DNA from: CAYREV01 sp964423345
Lineage (GTDB): Bacteria > Bacteroidota > Rhodothermia > Balneolales > Balneolaceae
Direction: 5' to 3'
Assembly: GCA_964423345.1 (NCBI GenBank)
Contig: CAYREV010000018.1
Location: 1-57,539, forward strand
DNA length: 57,539 bases
Each line of letters opens with the position of its first letter. Positions within the stretch are counted from its first letter, which is position 1. Below the pieces are notes generated by a model, which made no database searches, was not told the origin of the DNA, and saw only the letters and a list, made by a program, of their open reading frames with translations. This document shows positions 9,637 to 17,901 of the stretch, piece after piece. A program made the translations under genes and the position numbers.

Positions 9637-10773
9637 TCATTCGGATTCTGAATTTTCCCTGAGCATCGGACTAATGATCTCGCCCCGGTGGGTTATGGTG
9701 GTGTTAAGGGTAATTTCATCCTCAAAATCGAAACGGGGTTTGCCCTCCTCGAGAAGATGATCGAGCAGGGCCATCATGTTTTTCGAGTACAGTTTGCTGG
9801 CATGGTAAGCCAGTTGGCTGGGTATATTCAGAGGGCCGATGATTTTGACTTCGTTGACATTGACTGTTTCACCGGCTTCGGTAAGTTCGCAGTTGCCTCC
9901 CTGTTCTGCAGCCAGGTCTACGATGACGGAACCCGGATGCATGTCATGTACCATATCGGCAGTGACCAGCAGAGGGGCCGGTTTGCCCGGTATCAGGGCG
10001 GTGGTAATGATGATATCGGATTTTTGGGCATGCTCATGGATGACCTGCCGCTGCCGCTCCTGTTTGTCTTCCGACAGCTCTTTGGCATAGCCGCCCTCGG
10101 TTTCGGTATCTTCATCCAGGTCGGGCACTTCAACAAAATTTGCTCCCAGGCTCTCGACCTGCTCCTTTACGGCGGGACGGATATCAAAGGCTTCCACGAC
10201 CGCCCCGAGCCTCTTGGCGGTAGCTATCGCCTGCAGGCCCGCTACCCCGGCACCCAATACGAGGACTTTTGCCGGGGCGATAGTTCCCGCAGCCGTCATC
10301 ATCATGGGCAGGTACCGGTCCAATGCGTTTGCACCGAGCAGGGTGGCCTTGTATCCCGCTATGGAACTCATGGAGGAGAGGGCATCCATATTCTGCGCCC
10401 TGGAGATGCGAGGTATGGCATCCATTCCCAGGGAGGTGATGTTATGGCTTTTAAGGAGTTGGACGGTATCCCTGTTCTGGAGAGCCCACAGGAAGCATAC
10501 CAGTATAGCTCCATCCTTGAGTTTACCCAGGTCGTCTTCGGGCGGGGTTTGAATGGCCAGCAACATATCGGCCTCCGAAAAAAGCGCTGGGCGGTCGGAA
10601 ATAATGGTGGCACCGGCCTCTCTGAAAGCTTCATCCAGGTAGTTGGAAGCGAGGCCCGCATCTTTTTCAACATGAACCTCCAATCCTTTCTCAACAAGTT
10701 TTTCAACGGTTTCGGGGACGAGCGATACTCTTTGTTCGTGGTCTGCTGTTTCTTTTGGGACGGCTACAATCAA
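9637..10773 (-). CDS. pntA1: NAD(P) transhydrogenase subunit alpha, NAD-binding part
   Basis: A 378-residue soluble subunit carrying the NAD(H) site. It resembles alanine dehydrogenase and PntA: KETADHEQRVSLVPETVEKL at the N-terminus, GAGVAGLQAIATAKRLGA (a Rossmann GxGxxG) in the middle, and VIVDLAAEQGGNCELT later. The frame is open to a TTG at 10783-10785, but a GGAGG ribosome binding site sits inside that extension, five bases before a second TTG at 10771-10773. Starting there gives LIVAVPKE at the N-terminus, the usual family beginning. It is the first gene of the transhydrogenase operon. Confidence 0.95.
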   Translation of the reverse strand: MIVAVPKETADHEQRVSLVPETVEKLVEKGLEVHVEKDAGLASNYLDEAFREAGATIISDRPALFSEADMLLAIQTPPEDDLGKLKDGAILVCFLWALQNRDTVQLLKSHNITSLGMDAIPRISRAQNMDALSSMSSIAGYKATLLGANALDRYLPMMMTAAGTIAPAKVLVLGAGVAGLQAIATAKRLGAVVEAFDIRPAVKEQVESLGANFVEVPDLDEDTETEGGYAKELSEDKQERQRQVIHEHAQKSDIIITTALIPGKPAPLLVTADMVHDMHPGSVIVDLAAEQGGNCELTEAGETVNVNEVKIIGPLNIPSQLAYHASKLYSKNMMALLDHLLEEGKPRFDFEDEITLNTTITHRGEIISPMLRENSESE

Positions 10774-10778
10774 TTTTT

Positions 10779-10783
10779 CCTCC
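10779..10783 (-). promoter_or_regulatory. Ribosome binding site that fixes the pntA1 start
   Basis: GGAGG on the minus strand, five A residues before the TTG at 10771-10773. It lies within the longest open frame and argues for the internal TTG as the true start. Confidence 0.7.
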
Positions 10784-10902
10784 AACAGTTATCTTAATTT
10801 ACGCCTCTAACATATATAAAACAGTTTGGATAGAAAAGAGACCTTTTAAAAATGATGGTTTGTAAAATAAGGGCCCTGCAATACCGTGCTGCTCCCTTAT
10901 AA

Positions 10903-10940
10903 AAAAGGCCTCATGGAAAATCATGAGGCCTTTTATCAAA
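10903..10940 (-). terminator. Strong hairpin terminator after the pilin-like gene
   Basis: A perfect 13-bp inverted repeat (arms 10903-10915 and 10922-10934, core GGCCTCATG) with a six-base loop. On the minus strand it is followed by a run of six T. It ends the transcript of the pilin-like gene and separates it from the transhydrogenase operon. The plus strand also has a short T run, but no plus gene precedes it. Confidence 0.85.
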
Positions 10941-10988
10941 TGCTGTTAAACCATATAAGAGAACATGACTATGCTCCCTCTATATCGT

Positions 10989-11459
10989 TTAGTTGTTGTC
11001 TACCCAGTAGGTATATCCTTTGGCAACTTTGGCCTGCATGGTATTGTTGGCGGTAGCCGTCAGAGGCGTGGAAGAGTCGTAGTTTTCGTCACTTGACGGG
11101 TGAGCCGTAACCAGTGCGGTATCGGGCGAGGGGAAAGACAGCACGTAGGTGCCGTTCATGTTGTAGGCGGTCAGCCCGTCGGTACTGATCCCTTCAGAGG
11201 GGAAGGTAATGTCCCGGAAGGTCATCTGGTAGGTATTACCCTGGGAGTCGGTACCGGTAAAGGTCCCTCCACCACCCCCCATCATGCTGGGTTTGATGAT
11301 CCAGCTTTGGGCAGCGGTACCGATAGTCAGAACATCCTGACGGACGGCATCACGGTTAGCGTTTTCGGCACTGGAGCCGAAGACGTTGATAGCTACAACC
11401 GTAGCAATACCAACGATAATAGTTACTAAGATAACAAGTAAGAGTTGTTGTTGTCCCAT
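10989..11459 (-). CDS. Pilin-like protein with an N-terminal MGQQQ hydrophobic helix
   Basis: A 156-residue protein. A six-residue polar start (MGQQQ) leads straight into a hydrophobic helix of about 20 residues (LLLVILVTIIVGIATVVAI), then FGSSAENANRDAVRQDVLTIGTAAQSW, which looks like the amphipathic alpha-1 of type IV pilins and pseudopilins. It lacks the GFTLIE prepilin peptidase site. The rest is Gly/Thr/Ser-rich and beta-like, with a GGGGGTF stretch at about residues 61-67. No assembly or secretion genes are nearby. It may be a surface or inner-membrane-anchored pilin-like subunit; function unknown. It has its own terminator, so it is monocistronic. Confidence 0.7.
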   Translation of the reverse strand: MGQQQLLLVILVTIIVGIATVVAINVFGSSAENANRDAVRQDVLTIGTAAQSWIIKPSMMGGGGGTFTGTDSQGNTYQMTFRDITFPSEGISTDGLTAYNMNGTYVLSFPSPDTALVTAHPSSDENYDSSTPLTATANNTMQAKVAKGYTYWVDNN

Positions 11460-11885
11460 AGTGAGATCTCTCGTAGATTTTATTTAGTGTTTGACAGACG
11501 AAAGGCAGAGCAGGTTAGGTAATAACCAACGTATTTTTCTACCCCTAAATGAAGTCAACCATCACATTTATTGCGTCTGTAGCTAATTTATCTTCCCTGT
11601 CCTGTAAATCAAACAGAAACAAATGGGGATTTTTACATAGATGAAATTACGTAGTTGCCTTTAGCTGTAGATGGTCGTCAGTGGATACAGAGCTGCTATT
11701 TTATAGCCGCCGAAATGGAGGGTGGGATTCAGGGTTTTCTTGCAATTGACTTTCCTTTTTTTAACCCAAGGTAAGACTTTGGGCGGCGGACTCATCATTA
11801 TTCATCCGGATGAAGATTCGGCTTATCCTTATCGCTATTTTTTGTACTTTTAGATGCATGTTAAAGAAAACGCAAAATTGATCTA
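11460..11885. other. Intergenic region between divergent pilin-like and trxB genes
   Basis: A 426-bp AT-rich stretch between divergent starts, presumably holding both promoters. I see no RNA gene, no strong hairpin and no convincing small gene. One 31-codon frame at 11549-11644 lacks a ribosome binding site and was not called. Confidence 0.6.
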
Positions 11886-12866
11886 ATGGAAGACATTGCA
11901 GGAAAAACATTTGATGTAGTAATTGTAGGAAGCGGCCCGGCCGGGCTTACGGCAGCACTGTATGCGGCCAGGGCCGATTTAAATCCCCTGGTGTTTGAAG
12001 GCCCCGAACCCGGCGGACAGCTGATGCAGACCACCGACGTGGAAAACTACCCCGGCTACCCGGAAGGTGTGATGGGCCCCAAAATGATGGAGGACTTCCG
12101 CAAGCAGGCACAGCGTTTCGGCGCGGATTGCCGGTACGCCATGGTGACCGATATTGCTTTTGACGATCGCCCGTATACCCTGACCATTGATGAGGAGCAC
12201 ACCATTCGCGCCAAAGCGATCATCATTTCCACCGGGGCTTCGGCCAAGTGGCTGGGTCTTGACAGCGAACAGCGCCTGCGGGGAAAGGGCGTGTCGGCCT
12301 GTGCAACCTGCGACGGCGCTTTTTTCCGCGATCAGCATGTGGTCGTAGTGGGGGGCGGAGACACGGCCATGGAAGAGGCCACCTTCCTGACAAAATTTGC
12401 AAGCAAGGTTACCGTACTTCATCGCCGGCAGGAGCTCAGGGCTTCAAAAGCCATGCAGAACCGCGCTTTCAATGACGAGAAAATTGAATTCATGTGGGAT
12501 ACCGAACTTCACGAAGTGCTGGGCGACGAAGTGGTCGACGGCGTAAAGGTGATTAACAACGAGACCGAGGAGATCACTACCCTGGAAGATGTACAGGGAG
12601 TTTTCATAGCCATTGGCCATAAGCCCAATACGGATCTTTTTAAAGGAGTGCTGACGATGGACGATGTGGGTTATATTAAAACGAAGGGCCAGTCTACCGA
12701 GACCGACCTTCCGGGTATATTTGCCAGCGGGGACGCCATGGATCCTGTCTACCGCCAAGCGGTCACAGCCGCGGGAACCGGCTGCCGGGCGGCACTCGAT
12801 GCCGAACGTTTTTTAGCGGAGCAGGAGGTAGGTGAAAAGGCGGTAGCCGAAGAACACTGGAAATAA
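11886..12866 (+). CDS. trxB: Thioredoxin reductase
   Basis: A 326-residue flavoenzyme that passes electrons from NADPH to thioredoxin. It shows the FAD motif GSGPAGLTAALYAA near the N-terminus, the redox-active disulfide CATC at residues 139-142 followed by DGAFF, the NADPH motif GGGDTAMEEA, and the C-terminal FAD motif ASGDAMD. Length and domain order are those of the low-molecular-weight bacterial enzyme. It is a single gene, convergent with the DUF4342 gene. No thioredoxin gene is close by; the TlpA-like lipoprotein at 1949 is a possible but distant client. Confidence 0.96.
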   Translation: MEDIAGKTFDVVIVGSGPAGLTAALYAARADLNPLVFEGPEPGGQLMQTTDVENYPGYPEGVMGPKMMEDFRKQAQRFGADCRYAMVTDIAFDDRPYTLTIDEEHTIRAKAIIISTGASAKWLGLDSEQRLRGKGVSACATCDGAFFRDQHVVVVGGGDTAMEEATFLTKFASKVTVLHRRQELRASKAMQNRAFNDEKIEFMWDTELHEVLGDEVVDGVKVINNETEEITTLEDVQGVFIAIGHKPNTDLFKGVLTMDDVGYIKTKGQSTETDLPGIFASGDAMDPVYRQAVTAAGTGCRAALDAERFLAEQEVGEKAVAEEHWK

Positions 12867-12927
12867 TTTAACGGGCAGAAGGTTGCGGGTGGCTGGTAGC
12901 TGCAAGGCAAACCGTCACCCGGTCTGC

Positions 12928-13359
12928 CTATTCCTCTTCGCCGTCGCCTTTCTTGCCAACGGTCTTGTCGGTTTTTCCGTCGTCATCGGTGGAGTCATCG
13001 GATTCGTCCTCTTCTTCAATGTCAACCACTATCTCGGCATCAACCTCATAGCCGTCCTCGCCCGATTCCTCTTCAGGATATTTTTCCACCACGACCTTAA
13101 CGTCGTTCATAAATAGGGCAAACATACTTATGGCCGAGACGATGGGGGCCATGGCGGTTACCAGTGCCGTGCCTGCGACACCGGCTGTCAACTGGGTCTG
13201 AAACAACACCTTTCCTTTCTTGTTTTGTATCATCAGGCGCCGTGCATTGCCTTCCCTGATAATTTTCTTTACCTGTTTGATCATCTCCGAAGCGGTTCCT
13301 TTTATCTCTTCGGTAAATGTGCTGCGTTTTTCTGATGATTTCATAATGAGTCTGTTCAT
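12928..13359 (-). CDS. DUF4342 domain protein with an acidic tail
   Basis: A 143-residue protein. The N-terminal 30 residues form a helical segment resembling a UBA-like fold (TASEMIKQVKKIIREGNARR), followed by a short basic beta region (LMIQNKKGKVLFQ), then a hydrophobic Ala/Val/Met-rich helix (about residues 57-82) that may sit in the membrane. The last 50 residues are almost all Asp/Glu with some Lys. This layout is that of DUF4342 proteins, whose function is unknown. The ATG at 13342-13344 is an alternative start five codons in. The acidic tail may be disordered or bind cations. Confidence 0.75.
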   Translation of the reverse strand: MNRLIMKSSEKRSTFTEEIKGTASEMIKQVKKIIREGNARRLMIQNKKGKVLFQTQLTAGVAGTALVTAMAPIVSAISMFALFMNDVKVVVEKYPEEESGEDGYEVDAEIVVDIEEEDESDDSTDDDGKTDKTVGKKGDGEEE

Positions 13360-13402
13360 AATTACTGATTATTCGGTTTGACCAAAAATATTCCTCCCAC
13401 TT

Positions 13403-13418
13403 GTAAGGAATACCTTAC
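13403..13418. promoter_or_regulatory. Inverted repeat between DUF4342 and comM
   Basis: GTAAGG, four bases, CCTTAC: a perfect 6-4-6 inverted repeat in the 108 bp between divergent starts, 49 bp before the comM start. The spacing is right for a dimeric repressor site; no regulator gene is adjacent. Candidate only. Confidence 0.35.
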
Positions 13419-13467
13419 CTACAGGTCTTACTACGTATAAGCCACCATAAAGATTCAATTATAAATT

Positions 13468-15009
13468 ATGCTCTCACGAGTTTACTGTGCATCCACCATC
13501 GGTGTTGACGCCAGGGTTATAGAGGTTGAAACGAACATATCTGACGGGATGCCCAAATTTTTTCTGGTGGGGCTGCCCGACCGGGCGGTGAGTGAGGCCA
13601 AAGACCGGGTGGAAGCCGCCCTTAAAAATTCGGGGGCTTCCTTTCCTTTCGGTAGAATTACGGTAAACCTGGCGCCGGCCGACCTGCCCAAGGAGGGGAG
13701 TGCTTTTGATCTTCCCATAGCGGTGACAATGCTGGAGGCCTCCGGCCAGCTTCGTACCGACCGGCTGGACGATACGATGATTTTGGGAGAGCTGGCCCTT
13801 GACGGAAAGCTGAGGGCCGTGAAGGGCGTGTTGCCCATGGCGGTAGAAGCCAGGGAAAGGGGGATTGAACATATGATTGTCCCGGCCGAAAACGGCGCCG
13901 AAGCCGCAGTGGTGGAGGGGGTCAATGTCTTTGCATTCGATAAGCTTTACGAAGTAATGGAATGGCTGGACGGTTCATCGCAGGCTGCCCCGGCGACGGT
14001 GGACCTGAAGTCCATCTTCAGCCGGGACAAGGGCGGCGAAGTGCTTGATTTCAGAGATGTCAGGGGACAGGGTAATGTGAAGAGGGCGTTGGAAGTGGCG
14101 GCGGCCGGGGGACATAACGTCATCCTGGTAGGTCCTCCGGGCTCGGGCAAGACCATGATGGCCCGCCGGCTTCCCGCCATACTGCCTCCGTTGACATTGG
14201 AGGAAGCCCTGGAAACAACCAAGATCCATTCGGTGGCGGGTCTGCTGTCACCGGGAGAAGCCCTGGTCACTTCCAGGGCCTTCCGGGCGCCCCACCACAC
14301 GGTATCTAATGTAGCGCTCGTGGGGGGAGGCAGCATCCCGATGCCCGGGGAGATCTCCATGGCCCATAACGGAGTGTTGTTCCTGGATGAACTGCCGGAG
14401 TTTAAAAGAAGCGTGCTCGAAGTGATGAGGCAGCCGCTGGAAGACGGCTTTGTCAGTATTTCACGGGCACGCATGAGCGTAAGCTATCCGAGCCGTATCA
14501 TGCTGATTGCATCCATGAACCCCTCGCCTACGGGCGACTGGTATGACCCTGCCGACCCTGCCGGGGCCACGCCCTCCCAGATGCAGCAATACCTGAGCAA
14601 GGTAAGCGGCCCGTTACTCGACAGGATAGACCTTCATATTGAAGTGCAGAAGGTGAGCTACGAGGAATTGTCAGACAAGGCGAGAGGCGAGTCTTCGGCA
14701 TCAATACGGGAACGGGTGATGGAGGCCCGGCAAATACAAACCCATCGTTTTATGGGAATCAAAGGGGTATACAACAATGCTCAAATGAGTACCAAGATGG
14801 CGAGGAAGCTTTGCAAGTTGGATAAAAATAGTGCCGGATTGCTTAAGAAGGCTATTACTTCACTGGGCCTTTCGGCCAGGGCGTACGACCGGATCCTTAA
14901 GGTATCCCGGACCATCGCCGATCTGGACCGGTCGGAGGATATCCGCTCCCATCACGTGGCAGAAGCCATTCAATACCGCAGCCTGGACCGGGAGGGCTGG
15001 CTGGGATAA
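13468..15009 (+). CDS. comM: YifB/ComM-family Mg-chelatase-like AAA ATPase
   Basis: A 513-residue AAA+ protein. The N-terminal ~190 residues form the ChlI-like fold (MPKFFLVGLPDRAVSEAKDR; LAPADLPKEGSAFDLPIA). A Mg-chelatase-type AAA domain follows, with Walker A GPPGSGKT at about residues 222-229 and Walker B LFLDELPEF near residue 304. The C-terminal region (SARAYDRILKVSRTIADLD) is the typical YifB end. ComM is a hexameric helicase that promotes branch migration during natural transformation in Gram-negative bacteria; the family is also common in species not known to be competent. Full length, no oddities. Confidence 0.93.
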   Translation: MLSRVYCASTIGVDARVIEVETNISDGMPKFFLVGLPDRAVSEAKDRVEAALKNSGASFPFGRITVNLAPADLPKEGSAFDLPIAVTMLEASGQLRTDRLDDTMILGELALDGKLRAVKGVLPMAVEARERGIEHMIVPAENGAEAAVVEGVNVFAFDKLYEVMEWLDGSSQAAPATVDLKSIFSRDKGGEVLDFRDVRGQGNVKRALEVAAAGGHNVILVGPPGSGKTMMARRLPAILPPLTLEEALETTKIHSVAGLLSPGEALVTSRAFRAPHHTVSNVALVGGGSIPMPGEISMAHNGVLFLDELPEFKRSVLEVMRQPLEDGFVSISRARMSVSYPSRIMLIASMNPSPTGDWYDPADPAGATPSQMQQYLSKVSGPLLDRIDLHIEVQKVSYEELSDKARGESSASIRERVMEARQIQTHRFMGIKGVYNNAQMSTKMARKLCKLDKNSAGLLKKAITSLGLSARAYDRILKVSRTIADLDRSEDIRSHHVAEAIQYRSLDREGWLG

Positions 15010-15208
15010 GCGCCCCAAAGATCATAGGGCATAGGCGGGCCGGATATTACGATTGCCCAAACAATTATTTGCTCACGGAACCGTTATAACTGCAGAGGCG
15101 GCAGCCGACAAATATAATTTTAGGCAGAGAGGTCGTTAGAAAAACAAAACTTTATGCCGGTGACCTTCGTATAAAAAAATATGCGGAAACCGGAATATTA
15201 AAACAGAC

Positions 15209-15215
15209 GGAGGAG
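15209..15215 (+). promoter_or_regulatory. Strong ribosome binding site of the 28-residue membrane protein
   Basis: GGAGGAG five bases before the ATG at 15221. This is one of the best Shine-Dalgarno sequences in the window, where most genes have weak ones. Confidence 0.65.
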
Positions 15216-15220
15216 AAATT

Positions 15221-15307
15221 ATGTCATCAAGAAGTTACTATCGAGGCGGACTTATTTTCACGCTCCCGTTTTTACTGCTTATCCTGCTGATCATACTGTT
15301 TGGCTAA
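15221..15307 (+). CDS. 28-residue single-span membrane protein
   Basis: A short frame too small for usual gene finders. It begins MSSRSYYRGG, then one hydrophobic segment of about 17 residues rich in Leu, Ile and Phe (LIFTLPFLLLILLII), and ends LFG. The polar, positively charged start and the hydrophobic end predict one helix with the N-terminus inside. The Shine-Dalgarno GGAGGAG with ideal spacing strongly favours translation. It lies 211 bp after comM and 77 bp before the priA start. Function unknown; small proteins of this shape often bind larger membrane complexes, or act as toxins, but nothing here decides between these. Confidence 0.6.
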   Translation: MSSRSYYRGGLIFTLPFLLLILLIILFG

Positions 15308-15384
15308 AAGGTTATTGATTAGGGCCGGCAAAATGAATATGCTTTCCACCAACAGGTACCCGATCACCGCATCATCATATTCTT

Positions 15385-17820
15385 TTGCAGACTTACGCTG
15401 ATATTGTTTTTCCTACGGCCGTCAGGCAGGCATTTACCTACGTTGTTCCCGACAGGCTGACCGACAGTATACAACGGGGCATTCGGGTGTGGGTTCCCTT
15501 CCAAAAGAGAAAAGCGATCGGGGTAGTGGTGAACATCCATACGGAAAAACCGGATTTTAAGACCCGCCCTGTAGAGAAAGTCCTGGACGACACCCCTATA
15601 CTGTCCGAAAATCTTCTCAAGCTGACGGAATGGATGCATCGCTTTTACTACTGCAGCTGGGGCGAGGTGATTCAGGCGGCCCTGCCTGCGGGGCTTAATT
15701 TCTATTCGGAAAAATACCTCCGCATAGCGGATAAAGGGTCGCCCGGCAATCTTGAGCAGGATATGCAGGAGGTGTTGAACGAATTGGAGGATCTGGAAGA
15801 GTACCCCGAAAAGGAAGCCAAAAAGCGCTGGGGGGCATCGCTCATTAACACTATGGAGCAGAAAGGGTACCTGGAAGTATGGGAGAAAGCCGAGGTGAAA
15901 GTCACCCCAAACATGTCCAAACTTTGGTCGTGGAGCCCCGAAGCCGACCCGGATGATATCAGAAAGCGGGTGGGGGAGCACCGCGAGAAGGGAAAGTTTT
16001 ATAAATGGATACAAGCCCTGGAACTGCTGCAGCAGCTGGGCCTGCCCGAATTCCAGGAAAATCTGAAGCGGCATGATTTGCTGGATGCCTACACTATCAA
16101 GCGGATAGCAGAAGAGGGACTGATTGAAGCCAGGGAGGTGGAGTCGAGGGATATCAGTTTTAAATACGAGCAGGACCCATCACAGCTAAAGACGCTGAAT
16201 GACGAACAGCAGGAGGCCTATAGCCGGATAGAACACTCACTTGAGGAAGGTGATTTTGAGAGCTACCTGTTGTTTGGCATTACCGGAAGCGGCAAAACGG
16301 AAGTCTACATCCACGCCTTGAAGAAAGCACTGGAGCAGGGCCGGGGCGGACTGGTGCTGGTGCCCGAGATTGGATTGACTCCCCAGATCGTAAAACGTTT
16401 TTACCGGATATTCGGCGACAATATTGTGGTTATTCACAGCCGCCTGAGCCGCAGGGAGAAATATGATGCATGGCGGGCCCTGCAGTCCGGCGACAAAAGT
16501 ATCGCCATTGGTGCCCGTTCGGCGGTGTTTGCCCCGGTGCAAAACCTTGGATTGATTATTGTCGACGAAGAGCATGATGCTTCCTACAAGCAGGAGGATC
16601 CGGCACCGCGCTATCATGCCCGTGATGTGGCCATCATGCGGGCCTCCATGAATGATGCCGTAGTGGTGATGGGTTCGGCGACCCCAAGCATGGTATCGCT
16701 TTACGGAGTCCGAAAGGATAAGAGCCGTTTACTCTCCCTTACCAAAAGACCGCTGGAGGCCAAGCTGCCGAAGGTGAAAGTCCTCGATTTAAAGAAATAC
16801 AAACCGGCCATGAAAGGCCCCATTGCCATCCCCCTTTATGAAAAGGTTCAAGAGGCATTGGGTCGAAATGAACAGGCCATACTGCTTTTTAACAGAAGGG
16901 GGTACGCCTCTTTCCTGCAGTGCGAATCCTGCGGACACATACCCGAATGCCCGAACTGTTCGGTGAGCCTGACCTATCATAAGGCAAAGAAGCAGCTTCG
17001 CTGCCATTATTGCGGGTATTCAGCCCGGAGGATTGAACAATGCAGCGCCTGCAGCGAGCAGTCTGTCCGGACGGTAGGCAGCGGAACCCAGCAGCTGGAA
17101 GAGGATATGGGCGACCTCTTTCCGGAGGCACGCCTTCTCCGGATGGATTTTGACACAACCTCGGGGCGGGACGCCCATGCCGACATTCTTGCAAAGTTTG
17201 CCCGGAGGGAGGCCGATATACTGGTAGGTACCCAGATAGTGGGGAAGGGACTGGATTTCCCGGAAGTAACGGTGGTAGGGGTTATAAATGCCGATACAGA
17301 ACTGGCATTCCCCTCATTCCGGGCCGGTGAGCGAATGTTTCAGCTGTTAAGCCAGGTCGCCGGGCGTTCGGGGCGAGCGGAGAAAGAGGGGCGTGTCTAC
17401 TTTCAGACCTGGCAGCCCGAGCACCCCGCACTGGATGCGGCAAGGGACCATAACTACAAGGCTTTTGCCCGCCGTGAGCTGGCTTACCGGAAGACCCTGA
17501 ACTATCCTCCCTATTCAAGGCTGATCTCCTTTACCTTCAAAGGCAAAAATGAAAGCAGGGTGCAGAGTGTGGCTGAATGCTTTACCGGCTGCCTGGTCAA
17601 CCAGGTGGGGGAGTTTGAGCCGGTACTGGGCCCTTCGCCGGCAGCAATCGCCAAAGTGCAGCAATTTTACCGCTGGGAAACAGTGCTTAAAATCGATCCC
17701 TCCAATGGAGCGAGGGTAATAGAGCGTTTGTTGGACAAGACCTTCGACAGCTATGATGAAAGCAAACCGAGAGGTGCCAGCTCGGTCCGCATCAACGTCA
17801 ATGTCGATGCATTGGAATGA
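15385..17820 (+). CDS. priA: Primosomal replication restart helicase PriA
   Basis: An 811-residue superfamily 2 helicase that rebuilds replication forks. It has the N-terminal DNA-binding domain (YADIVFPTAVRQAFTYVVP), Walker A GITGSGKT near residue 298, DEEH near 393, and zinc-binding cysteines between about 512 and 555 (CESCG, CPNC, CHYCG, CSAC). The C-terminal helicase lobe has LVGTQIVGKGLDFP and QVAGRSGR. The first codon is TTG; an in-frame stop at 15334-15336 lies upstream and no ATG or GTG is available, and the family start (YADI) directly follows. No clear ribosome binding site is seen. Confidence 0.95.
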   Translation: MQTYADIVFPTAVRQAFTYVVPDRLTDSIQRGIRVWVPFQKRKAIGVVVNIHTEKPDFKTRPVEKVLDDTPILSENLLKLTEWMHRFYYCSWGEVIQAALPAGLNFYSEKYLRIADKGSPGNLEQDMQEVLNELEDLEEYPEKEAKKRWGASLINTMEQKGYLEVWEKAEVKVTPNMSKLWSWSPEADPDDIRKRVGEHREKGKFYKWIQALELLQQLGLPEFQENLKRHDLLDAYTIKRIAEEGLIEAREVESRDISFKYEQDPSQLKTLNDEQQEAYSRIEHSLEEGDFESYLLFGITGSGKTEVYIHALKKALEQGRGGLVLVPEIGLTPQIVKRFYRIFGDNIVVIHSRLSRREKYDAWRALQSGDKSIAIGARSAVFAPVQNLGLIIVDEEHDASYKQEDPAPRYHARDVAIMRASMNDAVVVMGSATPSMVSLYGVRKDKSRLLSLTKRPLEAKLPKVKVLDLKKYKPAMKGPIAIPLYEKVQEALGRNEQAILLFNRRGYASFLQCESCGHIPECPNCSVSLTYHKAKKQLRCHYCGYSARRIEQCSACSEQSVRTVGSGTQQLEEDMGDLFPEARLLRMDFDTTSGRDAHADILAKFARREADILVGTQIVGKGLDFPEVTVVGVINADTELAFPSFRAGERMFQLLSQVAGRSGRAEKEGRVYFQTWQPEHPALDAARDHNYKAFARRELAYRKTLNYPPYSRLISFTFKGKNESRVQSVAECFTGCLVNQVGEFEPVLGPSPAAIAKVQQFYRWETVLKIDPSNGARVIERLLDKTFDSYDESKPRGASSVRINVNVDALE

Positions 17821-17901
17821 TAATTGAAGAATATACTGTTTGGATTCCGCTATAGAAATGTAATTATTTAAGCGTGTAAACAATCATGAACTCCCTCAGC
17901 C

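Noticed and set aside
9688..10797. A 369-codon frame on the plus strand opposite pntA1
   Set aside because: It overlaps the full transhydrogenase subunit and shows no domain.
11549..11644. A 31-codon frame with a signal-like start
   Set aside because: No ribosome binding site and the region is a divergent promoter region; composition gives no support.
12874..12928. Long hairpin between trxB and the DUF4342 gene
   Set aside because: Arms GGCAGA/TCTGCC and an inner GGGTG/CACCC pair, but no T run and partly inside the DUF4342 stop; too irregular to call.
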